From Paracentrotus lividus (taxonomy: Eukaryota > Echinodermata > Echinoidea > Camarodonta > Echinidae): a DNA stretch of 64,000 nt. Made by a program: the position numbers and the translations under genes. The notes under the pieces are model-generated. The model was given only the letters and a program-made list of their open reading frames with translations. It was not told where the DNA came from and did not search any database. This document shows, one piece after another, positions 36,020 to 45,951 of this stretch (its first letter is position 1; each line of letters begins with the position of its first letter). The stretch lies in contig CALNVZ010003435.1 in NCBI GenBank assembly GCA_940671915.1, forward strand, positions 8,611,509 through 8,675,508, written 5' to 3'.

Positions 36020-36390
36020 TTCAATATGGATCCTGAAAAGAGCCTATAAGGCACGATTTTTAGCTCAAAACTTTCAGCTCGCGGATATTAAATAGGCTCT
36101 ACATGTATATTGCACAACTAACTCCAATTTTGTTCTCAAATTTGAGCTCGCGCTTTGCGCTCGCATTCCTTTATATACATTACTAATAAAAATAAAAAAT
36201 TAAAAGCCTTAAGATTCCTAAAATTTCAGCTCGCGCTTCGCGCTTCGCAGATACTATAAGTGGAGACTATAATACACAATTAACCCCAGTTTTTAGCAAC
36301 TAAAATATAGTCTATAATCATGATAATGCATAGTAGTATAATCCAAGTTAACTCAAAATTTTCTGCTCGCGCTTCGCGCTCGAAAAAAAA
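36020..36390 (+). repeat. Degenerate tandem units containing GCTCGCGCTTCGCGCTCGC
   Basis: Units of roughly 100-130 bp, each with the near-palindromic core GCTCGCGCTTCGCGCTCGC at about 36146, 36230 and 36363. The same core occurs at 33674, near 41050 (inverted) and near 60860 (inverted), so it belongs to a dispersed family. Confidence 0.65.
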
Positions 36391-37163
36391 AATCCTTGAA
36401 AAAGGTCCACTTTTTTCAGATTTCGAACCCCCCCGTAAAAATCCTAGTTACGGGCCTGGCTTTCAAGACAAAATTACAAATTTCCACAAAAACTGGCAGA
36501 TATCAATCTCAGACAACATCAATTGATCGACTTATTCCCACTTGTTGTTCATAGCCTTTTCGGTCATATTTTTGTAATCTTTCTGTTAGATCAAATTATA
36601 TGGTAGGGGTTCATAAACTACGCGGTTCATAAAGCTACGCACTGCAAAATACGCGCTAAGTGAATGGGGCCAAAATATGCACTCGCATAATACAGGCACC
36701 GTCATAGCAAAATAGTTTCCATTTCAAAGTTCCAAAATTCCACCTTTTAGGCTAAACATAGAAGCAAGGTGCTAAAAAGGTAAAAAATTATTAAATGTGT
36801 AACTATTTCATAATATATCATGAAAATTTGGAAGAAACACAAAATTAAAAGTGTAATCAAAACTTCAAAGTGGGTGCGTTAGACTTATGAACCGTTCATT
36901 TCTGACGGCAACGGAGGAGAGGGTTTCGATCTCGCCGCGATTTTCGTAATTGCTGTTAGTTTTATTCCATGTTTTTTTGCACCAAGTTAATCCTCACAAA
37001 TGTAGCAAAAGTGGTATAAAATAGTAATATATAAATTAAATTCTATGACTTCTAAATCGTCACAAACTAAGTGCGTAGCTTTATGGACCCCCTTCATACA
37101 AAAACATTTAAAGTATAACTCAACAACCTAAAAAACAGCAGACATTTCAGACAACTTTCTCAC

Positions 37164-37405
37164 CCAGCCTCCCTGCATTTGGCGATAGCTCGTGCCTCCT
37201 TCCCAGTACGCCTCTTTGATAGCTTAGCATCCAGCTGTGGGTGCCTGTAAGACTTCTTAAATCTCTGCTTCACAATGGAACTGCGACCCTTAAAAGTTAC
37301 TGCGGTAAATTCTTTCTTCCGCACCCTGCTTGATGAGAGTCATCTCTGAGGCTGGAGAGTCATCTCCAAGGGAGTTGCTTGCTCGCAATCTGCAGCCGAT
37401 GCCAT
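37164..37405 (-). CDS. TP53RK: TP53RK exon 1
   Basis: The ATG at 37405 begins MASAADCEQATP. Further on, LIKQGAEERIYRSNF, KGRSSIVKQRFKKSYRHPQL and SKRRTGKEARAIAKCREAG match the N-lobe of Bud32/PRPK kinases (KQGAE, V-K-RF-K-YRHP, RRT..EARA). The catalytic-lobe lysine is in SIVKQRF. The donor GTGAGA follows GCTGG at 37164. Two frame breaks are seen: one before LIKQGAE, and an extra T in the TTTTAAGG run near 37291-37294. The donor also sits in a GGG run that is one base too long for perfect phase. This exon lies in the unduplicated spacer of inverted duplication 2 and is single-copy here. The frame breaks look like homopolymer errors. Confidence 0.88.
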
Positions 37406-37845
37406 TTTCGTACTAAAAAGTAAAACAAATTAAAAATTGGAAAAAAAACAAAGAAAAATAATTATTTTGTTATAAATTATATGTAAAGGTCAAACTCTGA
37501 GAGGAACTATGAGTATGACTACATGTACATGTATCCAACATGAATCAATTTTTGTAAAAAGTGCCATTTTTAGTTTCATGGCCGGAGTGGAGGACATAGC
37601 CAGAGTGCACTTTTTTTTTGCCCGCCAGGATAGCACTGCACACTTGATGGTTAAGGTTCGAATTGGCCAGCAACGGCCCGACAGGGCCAGGGTAGGACAG
37701 GTAAGTAGGGTGGCGTGTCGATTGGAGATGAAAGTAACTTAGAAATAACCAGTGTTCTCAATCTCAGGATATTCTTTAAAATTATATTTGGTCATTTTTT
37801 GCACATCGATCCCACAAATCATTATTTGTAACCGGCATAGACCTA

Positions 37846-37965
37846 ATCTGATTGAGGGAAACCACCATTCACTTTCTCTCCCCCCCATCACTTGTCTTGT
37901 GTACAATCGCGCCTGTTCATTTTGGCGAGTGGTTTCCGAAACAAAGATAAGGGCGGTTAATAAGG
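37846..37965. mobile_element. Small inverted-repeat element with GAAACCACCATTCACT ends
   Basis: The left end GGGAAACCACCATTCACT and right end AGTGGTTTCCGAAAC are inverted relatives. A second member lies at about 53717-54085, where a different miniature element is inserted between the same two ends. This copy therefore preserves the uninserted arrangement. Confidence 0.5.
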
Positions 37966-38050
37966 CCTGTGTTGTTAACCAATAGCAATGAATTGCCAGG
38001 AAGGCAGGATAATGACAATGGATGACATTTGATTGAAAAAACAAAAAACA

Positions 38051-38560
38051 TTATAAGATGGCTAAGTAATTCCAGCTTGCTGATTGGTCAAAGCGTACCA
38101 CGTGATCATTCGCGAAAAGTGTCTATCCCTGCACGCCTGTGGATTTTTGCGCACCCAAATTGTCTAATGCACGGTTTGGCGCATGCGCAATGTCTCAAAA
38201 GTTGAGATTTCGATTAGTAACAATAGCTTATGTCTCAACGAGGTCACGTACAATGAAAAAATCACCTTAGCTAGCCGTCCTGATCCACCAGATCATGTGA
38301 AAAAGAAACTGAATTATGACCATAAATTAATCGATCCCGGATCCCCAGGGGCCCAGCTAGCTAGCCAAGTTTTTTTTTTTAGGGACTTCATTATTTTCTA
38401 AGAAGTAAGGAATATTAAACAAGCGCTTAATCTCGGAGACCATTTTTAACGCGTAAGTACAATTCAAAATCTTTGATATTTGATTTAGACTTAATTTTTA
38501 TTTCATTTTCTTTCTCGTCATATTGACCTCGCGTTCGAAATTATCTTAGCCATCTTATAA
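38051..38560. mobile_element. Element with 16-bp TTATAAGATGGCTAAG terminal inverted repeats
   Basis: A perfect 16-base inverted repeat occurs at 38051-38066 and 38545-38560, 510 bp overall, with no significant reading frame. It sits in the spacer of inverted duplication 2, 200 bases from the gap. Confidence 0.6.
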
Positions 38561-38581
38561 AGGAATAACGCATTTTCCGTC

Positions 38582-38723
38582 GTTGTTCAGCGATATGCAG
38601 TGCACTCGAGGTTTCTTCTTCGCATGCACACCCACACTCGGCCTCCGGCCGTGTGGATGTTGTCGGCATGGTCTCTCAGATAGAACACAACACTCAGTGC
38701 ACTGCATCACTCGCTTGAACAAC
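38582..38723. mobile_element. Short inverted-repeat element with GTTGTTCA ... TGCAGTGCACT ends
   Basis: The left end GTTGTTCAGCGATATGCAGT pairs with the right end read in reverse (GTTGTTCAAGCGAGTGATGC), followed on both sides by AGTGCACT. It is 142 bp and contains a second internal inverted word (GGCCTCCGGCC). Miniature element or structured hairpin. Confidence 0.5.
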
Positions 38724-38760
38724 TCCGGCTGGAATGTCATCTAATTTATCCTATAATACA

Positions 38761-38785
38761 NNNNNNNNNNNNNNNNNNNNNNNNN
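38761..38785. other. Assembly gap (25 N)
   Basis: Exactly 25 N. The first base after the gap (38786) is the inner end of the right arm of inverted duplication 2. Confidence 0.99.
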
Positions 38786-39127
38786 GTTTGTTAATTTTAC
38801 AGTGCGAGGTCGCATAGTGACCGAGCAGGAAGGGTTTTAAAAGACATATGAAGTAAAGAAAGGAGCACTTTTTAGAATTGTAAGTGATACTTTTTAAGAA
38901 ACATTATTTCCATGAGACTTTTAAAGAGTATGAAAGGCTTCTTTTTAGTATAAAAAGGGCATTTTTAGCTAAGAAAAGGGGCACTTTTAGAGTGCATGAA
39001 AAAGTGGTGGCACTGTGCGCCCTGACTCCGGTTCCACTGCCTCTGTAAGACCCCAATATCCTCAAGCGCGAGTAGAAAACTTTGAGCTCAAAATTGTAGT
39101 TTATTGTGCATTATGGACCCTATTTAG

Positions 39128-39420
39128 GTTCTAGGACATCTCCCCCGAGGACAACTCCCCGGGACAACTCCCGGAGGACAGCTCCCCCGGAGGACAACTC
39201 CCCCAGAGGACAGCTCCTCCGCAGGAAAATCCCCGCAGGACATCTCCCCGGAGGACAGCTCCCCCGGAGGACAACTCCCCCGGAGCACACTCCTCCGGAG
39301 GACAACTCCCCCGCAGGACAACTCCCCCGGAGGACAACCCCCGCAGGACAACTCCCCCGCAGGACATCTCCCCCGGAGGACAGGTCCCCCAAGGACAACT
39401 CCCCCGGAGGACATCTCCCC
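39128..39420 (-). repeat. GTTGTCCTCCGGGGGA minisatellite, array C
   Basis: Inverted partner of array B (35315-35608), with different unit counts and indels. Confidence 0.9.
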
Positions 39421-40335
39421 TCACTTTAAATGCTTTACATATATTGATTTTATACTAACCCTTGGTTTTTCTTTCTGTTACAATTATTACAGTACTTTTT
39501 GCATGGAGTAACCCTTCTGTAATGACAAGCGGGGATGGGAATGGTTGTTTAATTGCTAATCATCCATTGGAACCACCCCTTCCAATCTATGAATGGCTAC
39601 TCCTTCCCTCAAAAGGTTGTTAGTTTTGGCAGTTCAGAGGTACCCCAAAGAAATGTGACCTCAGAAAAGGAAAATTAATGAAAATGCAAGACATAAAAGA
39701 AATGTTGAAAAAAGGAAGGATGCTAAATGGGAGCTTAAATTGAAGCTACAGGAGTAGAAAAGAGCATGAAGGGCGAGTCGGCCTACGTTTTCTCTAGTCG
39801 TCTTCAGCAAGGGGGGGGGGTGAGCCACGATAATAAAGCTTTAATTAATAATTAATCACACCATAAACAAATTAGAATGGGCACAAAAGTTTAAAAGAGA
39901 ACACAATTTTATTTATCAAAAAGAAATTCATAAAAATCAATTCAAACATCATCACTTGTTTTGTCAGTTTTACAAGGAATAATGTCATACAATCATTGTC
40001 ATTGGGTTTAAAATTTTACAGACAATTGTTTTACATTTATCCAAACAAACCGAATATTCATATCTGAAGTGTGTGTTCATAAGTATGCACTTGCACAGCT
40101 TTGCATTCATGCCGTGTGTTCGCTATAAGAGGGTGTTATTGCAACTATTGTTGGTATGAAAATATCTCCAGAAGTAGACGGAACCTAAAACATCTAGGCA
40201 TATCAACAATTTTTCAATATTTCCGTCAACATATCCAATGAAAACATTTATAATTCTAAAACATTTGCCGAAACAAGCCAAAGCAAAACAAAACAAAACC
40301 CTTGTACCAAATTATGTACATGTATTTTTGTATAA

Positions 40336-40572
40336 TTGTCCTCCGGGGGAGATGTCCTGCGGGGGAGTTGTCCTCCGGGGGAGATGTCCTGCGGGGAGTT
40401 GTCCTGCGGGGGAGTTGTCCTACGGGGGAGTTGTCCTCCGGGGAGTTGTCCTCCGGGGAGTTGTCCTCCGGGGGATTGTCCTCCGGGGGAGTTGTCGCCG
40501 CGGGGAGTTGTCCTCCGGGGAGCTGTCTCCGGGAGTTGTCCCCGGGGGAGTTGTCCTACGGGGGTGTCCTGA
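40336..40572 (+). repeat. GTTGTCCTCCGGGGGA minisatellite, array D
   Basis: Inverted partner of array A (34165-34415). It is cleaner than array A, with regular 15-16 bp units. Confidence 0.9.
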
Positions 40573-41207
40573 TACGCCTATTTAGTATCCGCGAGCCGAA
40601 AATTAGGGGTTTTTAAAGACATATGGAGTAACAAGGGGCCCTTTTTAGTATTAAAAGTGCCCCTTTTTTAAACGTAAATTGTCCACGGGATTTTTCAAAA
40701 CTGTGAAATGCTTCTTTTTTAGTATAAAGATGACACTTTAAGCTTAGAAAAGGGACACTTTTGGTCATGAATAAGGGCACTTTTAGGGTGGATGAAAAAG
40801 TGGGGTGCACTGTGCCTGTGCCCCTGCCCCCCCCCCCCCCCCCCCCCCCCCCCGGTTCCACCGCCTCTGCCACTAGGCCTTATTTCTTTTCTGTTATATC
40901 ATTTCCTAACATTGAAGATAACTCATTTTAAAATACAAAAATAGAACACAAATGCAAACGAAAACATTCCTGCAAAATGGTTTAAATGTAATTCCTGCTA
41001 ATTTTTTCTGAAAAACATAATTATCATCCCCAAAATAGAAAATGCGGCGCGAAGCGGAGCGAAATAATTACATGTAGGAGGATTGAAAGCAAAGTGTTTT
41101 AATCTTCCTTTTTTTGTATTTCTATTCAAGTATCTGCTGCATTTCTGCCAAAAAGTGGGTTTTTATTTTTTTTTTTTTTTTTGGGTCAAGCGGACCCTGC
41201 TCGCCTG

Positions 41208-41208
<1 letters not shown>

Positions 41209-41243
<35 letters not shown>
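41209..41243 (+). repeat. Poly-G tract (about 35 G)
   Basis: Partner of the C-run at 33484-33520 in the opposite arm. Both are followed by a GGTTACGGGCCTG-type sequence, so they belong to one repeat unit. Confidence 0.9.
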
Positions 41244-41245
<2 letters not shown>

Positions 41246-41664
41246 CATTCGAACCCCCGAACCCCCCCCCCCCTGGTTACGGGCCTGAAAGCTATATATT
41301 TAAACGAAAAATTTTAAATACCTGAACCAGTTAAAGTTCAACATACAAATTACAATTTATTTAGGGGTATATGTTTTCTAAGACGAGGCTTTTGTGGTCC
41401 TCTAATCGAGCATCTGAGCTAAAGTGAAGAAAAAGAAGAAAAAAAAACAGTGATAAGATACCAGTGCCCTCTAACATTAAGGAGATAAAGAGAGAATTTT
41501 TGAAAAATTAAAATTTGCTGTAATTTTTCATGGAAAATGAATGAAAGCCTGTTATTATTCTCTCTGAAAACATCACAATTGTGCTTCCTATCTGAAAAGC
41601 TAATGGAGAAGGGCAAGATGCATAGCAACAGTTAAATTCCATCTTCTCTTTTTTAAATCTTCAG

Positions 41665-42147
41665 GAATCAGTACACCTGTGGTTTACTTTGTGGACAACA
41701 AAACTAATTCCTCACATGGAGTACATCGAAGATTCCCTCACTGTCAGGGAATACATCCAGCAGGTTCAGGACTCTGGAGCCACTGACGATGATGAAAGAC
41801 TAACGTCTCTCGCCTCCAAAATCGGAACCACCTTGGCATCCATGCACGCTGTCGACATCATTCATGGGGATCTAACGACATCAAACATGATGCTACGTCA
41901 ACCTTACGAGGATTCTTGCCTGATCATGATCGATTTTGGACTCAGTCAGACGTCGCACATGTGGGAGGATAAGGGGGTTGATCTGTATGTATTGGAGAGG
42001 GCATTTCTAAGCTCGCATCCAAACACGGAAGAGTTGTTTCAGAAAGTTCTGGATGCGTATGCAGAGAAGTATGAGAAATCTGGTGAGGTGATGAAGAAGT
42101 TGGAGGAAGTTAGACAGAGAGGTAGAAAGAGGGTGATGTTAGGTTAG
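41665..42147 (+). pseudogene. TP53RK: TP53RK exon 2, inverted right-arm copy
   Basis: The acceptor (TTAAATCTTCAG) ends at 41664. The start (GISTPVVYFVDNKTNS) runs out of frame by a two-base loss near 41707; the remaining 150 codons to the TAG at 42145-42147 are intact. They contain MEYIEDSLTVREYI, the catalytic loop IIHGDLTTSNMML, the metal-binding MIDFGLS, EDKGVDLYVLERAFLSSHPN and the C-terminal RGRKRVMLG, all diagnostic of Bud32/PRPK. No exon 1 exists on this strand upstream, because exon 1 lies in the unduplicated spacer, so this copy is an orphan. It serves as the best guide to the true exon-2 protein and may be the second allele placed inverted by the assembler. Confidence 0.88.
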
Positions 42148-43694
42148 CAGAGACTGTCATTAAATATTTATATGTATAGTAGCCAGCGTTAATATAGGTA
42201 TGTACTTGAGGCAAACTTTTCTTTAGCGACGTAAGGGATTAGGGATAATTATTTAGTATTGCATTGCAAAATACATGTAAGATTCTACATGAAATTTCTT
42301 TAGTGTGGGCAAATTTTTTACATAGGACTGTAGCCTACATTGTTGGAAGTATTTTCCCATCCACCAAAATTACTAATCAAATTTGAGAAGTAAAATTATT
42401 TCCTGAACGTTATTTCCTGGACCTTTTAGAGAAAATAAATCTATGGTCGCTATTTGCCATATTGAAGCAGAGGCCTTACAACCTGGCTTCTCCCTATGAA
42501 CACAGTCCATGCCCATTATAACAAGCACAGATACCATGAGCTTTCATCATAGCAAGGTAGTTTACCCAATCCCAATTTGTCCAAGTATCAAGTATTCTGT
42601 TTAACAAGACTTTATGGTTTATATCCACTTGGTCTACCAGCAGTTGGTCAAATTCTCTGATTTTCTAATGCCACATGGGCTAAACCTAGTAGTCTACCAA
42701 CAATTTGGTCTAATTTCCCTTGGTCTAAAATTTGTCTAATTTCATTTTGGTCTAATTGCTTTTTCATCTAATTCGGAAGTGAATACTTGGTCTATTACCA
42801 GTTTGTTACAGAAATTGACCAAGTGGTGTTAGACCAAGTGGAAATTAGCTGAAATGGACATAATTCACAATGGGAATTAGACAAAATGGTAAATAAGTGA
42901 AGTGACAATAAGACGAAATGGAATTAGAGCATGTGGATTGAGACCAAACTGGCATTTATAGTCAAAGTGGGTTTACTCCATACTTGTGGCGGTCAAACGT
43001 TTGGCGACCAAGGTCCAAGGGTTACCCTAACCCCCAAGTCAAGTCTGTAACTAAGGATTTCATACAAAAGTCAATAAATAACAAAAAAAAACTTCTTTTA
43101 CAATTCATAAATTGTAACTAAGTACAAATTTTATTGATCAGCATATTTCATAATTATTCACATAATCTATTGTCTTCATTGGGAAGATAAAGAGGTAGCA
43201 GCATATATCTTTGATATTGTTACAGTAACATAATAAAAACAAATAAGAACATTAAATATTTATTATTTTCATTTAGTTGCCCTAGGAGTCTTTTAGTTAG
43301 AGACAGGTTTGTAAAAACATCTAGCTCATACTAGTATACAGATATCCTTCTGAGGTGTAAATTACTGTATACGCCATATATTTTCGCAATTTGCTTAAAG
43401 TCGTAAAATTTGCAAAAATAAACCAGTGCGAAATATTTATAATATACAGTACTCCTGAGACCCTGAATTATAACTCATGAAAATCATTCCTCTATGATTG
43501 TATTACAGAATTTAAAGATTTTCAGGGCACATTTTTTTCACAGTGATCTCTTTTAAAGATTTATTTTGTCATGAGATATCTTTTTACAAATTAAAAACAT
43601 TATAATACAAACTAGGTGGGATTTAATCCAGCTAGCTCTTCTGTCAATTGGTACAAGGTTCTAACCCCATGCTATTTCTGGTTTCAAAGCTCTT

Positions 43695-44290
43695 AAAGTC
43701 CTAGACCGGACCGACAAATGAAATAGCCAAAAACGAAAGCTAATATGCTATATAATACAACAATTCCAAATTAAGGCGTTTTTATTGTCCATCTAGAAAG
43801 TATTTAATTAAAAAGATGACCGAACCTCAACCAGGCCGTCCCTCCCGAATACTTGTAAAATTACCCCTACTTTAAAAGTGCGAGTGATGACGTCAAAAAA
43901 TGTTAATGGAATGCTACAGCAGTCCTGCGGCTAGGCATGATTGCGTTTCGCCTTTAGAAAACACGTTTGTATTGCTATGTCAGGACAATAGACGCCCTGT
44001 GAGCTAGCATTCTATTGTTATGAAATGAAAGGGCAAAGTCAATCATGCCTGGCCACAGGACTGCTGTAGCATTCCATTAACATTTTTTGACGTCATCACT
44101 AGCACTTTTAAAGTAGGGGTAATTTTACAAGTATTCGGGAGGGGTGGCCTGGTTGAGGTTCGGTCATCTTTTTAATTAAATACTTTCTAGATGGACAATA
44201 AAAACGCCTTAATTTGGAATTGTTGTATTATATAGCATATTAGCTTTCGTTTTTGGCTATTTCATTTGTCGGTCCGGTCTGGGACTTTAA
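43695..44290. mobile_element. Long foldback element (about 255-bp arms)
   Basis: The arms 43695-43952 and 44042-44290 are near-identical reverse complements, including GATGACGTCA and GAATGCTACAGCAG words, around a 90-base loop. The outer 100 bases also occur alone at 30872-30975. It has no coding capacity. Confidence 0.75.
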
Positions 44291-45669
44291 ACAGTCAAAA
44301 TGAGTTGCAAACAAAAGTATCCCTGCCTTTATTTTGTATAATTCATATGCAGAGAGTGCAGCCAAGTGCTAATGATAACAGTATAATTTCTTCACAAATT
44401 TTTAATAAGCTTATATCAAAATTGCATTCATAAATTTGAAAGAAGATCACAAGCTACATTATTTGATACAGTATCGAGAGAACTCTTTTTATTTGGCATC
44501 ATGGTGTGATAAAGCAATTATAACGCATAAATTTAATTTCAGCTATTTTCAACTTGTCCAGTGATTGTACCCTTGAATAACCTATGATACATTTTTGATG
44601 GGAACTGGGCAGTTTTTGTATACAGGATATTGGAAAGACATAATTCAATGGGCAACAAGTTACGATAACATTGTTTCACCTCTTTTATATTTTAAACAAA
44701 TTTACCCTAAAGAAAATGATTTGAGACCACACTTGTGTCCAAGTGCACTGAAGAGAATTCAATTAAATTCTAGCTTTCATTTTATTTAAATATGCAGTTT
44801 TTGTCAAAATAAAGTACATTATATCAAGACTGTATGAAATTGCATTCATGTTCATACCTTGATTGAATGTCTCATTATATCTGCATATTGTACAATAATT
44901 ATGCAATGTATTTATAAAGCTTGGATCACATATCACTCAAGAGCTTGTAAGACCGGTAAAAATCAGCTCAGTGTTTGTCCCATGTTCACACAAACTGCTC
45001 TGAATTAAAATGGACAAAACCGCTGTTTTGCTATAAATAAAATGTCAACTATTATTTTTTTTTTTTTTTACTTGCCAGAGCCCTTCAGTGATATGTGATC
45101 CAGTAGCTTTGCTTTGAGGGGAACCTAACAGGAATCTCTTTGGTTATATATTTCAAGTTTCATAAAGCTAGTGTTGGTTCCCACAAAATAACCAACTCTA
45201 GCCATGACGTATACATGCCCATAATGTTTTTATCATAATCATTTAACTTGATAATCTCTATTACACAGTCAACAGTCAAAAACTTGCACAAGTCAAATAA
45301 TAACCTACCGTACGCTAAATGTCTTTTTCAAGCCATCTTCTCTTCATATTCTATTGTTTTTAACCCTTCATGAGTCGAACCTATTTCTTCAGTCCCAACA
45401 ACACCGACTTGTGCAAGGTTGCCTGTGAATTACCACTTGATCTACATGTAGTGTAAGACAATCGTAAAATTAGTAGACCATGCCCTGTAACACAAATACA
45501 TACGATAGATAAAAGTGGAACGCAGGTACGGTCATGGATTAGGATTAGAACAGGATTAAGATTAGAGTTCGGGCTATGATTAAGATTAAAATAATCAATT
45601 TTGGAGTACCCTGTCCATGATGAAGTTACTGAGAAAGATCAATCATAACATTTATCAATCAGAAATCTT
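44291..45669. other. Intergenic stretch between duplication 2 and DHRS4
   Basis: AT-rich, with no exon recognised. The minus-strand 3'UTR of DHRS4 probably extends into its right-hand part, but I could not choose among the AATAAA-like words. Confidence 0.4.
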
Positions 45670-45918
45670 TGGCTCGAATTCACAAAGGAGGATTCTGCAA
45701 AACCCACGGATCCGTGGGTTTTTGAATCCACGGATCCACGGATCCACCAGTTTATGATTCACCAACAGTTGACTCAAATTATGACGTATTATGACGCTGT
45801 GGATTCAGTCGAGTCCACTTTCGTGAATACCAAATTGAAAATCTGAGGTCCAACCCTAGGTTAAATCTAGGGTTGAAACCATAGATTTTGCGGAATCCAC
45901 CTTTGTAAATTCGGGCCA
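45670..45918. mobile_element. Miniature inverted-repeat element (TGGCCCGAATTTACAAAGGTGG ends)
   Basis: The 5' end TGGCTCGAATTCACAAAGGA and the 3' end read in reverse (TGGCCCGAATTTACAAAGGT) match at about 23 of 27 positions. The 249-bp body carries internal palindromes (GATCCGTGGGTTTT/CCACGGATCC) and no frame. It lies 34 bases downstream of the DHRS4 stop, inside the probable 3'UTR. Confidence 0.7.
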
Positions 45919-45951
45919 TTGTGTTTCAGGGCACAAGTGGAATAAACCATA

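Larger units (their letters stand above)
33050..37163 (-). other. TP53RK intron, repeat-filled
   Basis: It contains a 37-base C-run (33484-33520), a G-run (33889-33909), two GTTGTCCTCCGGGGGA minisatellite arrays, AAAAGTGCCCCTTTT-type repeats (33950-34120, 35735-35890) and a block of units carrying GCTCGCGCTTCGCGCTCGC (36020-36390). No exon is recognised. Confidence 0.6.
38786..43795 (-). repeat. Right arm of large inverted duplication 2, starting at an N gap
   Basis: Reverse complement of 30872-35946, with all landmarks in inverse order. It starts directly at the gap and ends inside a foldback element, where only the outer 100 bases are shared with the left arm. Confidence 0.92.

Noticed and set aside
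35233-40616. Overlapping reading frames of 70-130 codons rich in Gly, Cys, Pro and Ser
   Set aside because: They are translations of the 16-bp GTTGTCCTCCGGGGGA minisatellite and are open in all frames on both strands; no splice signals or domain content.
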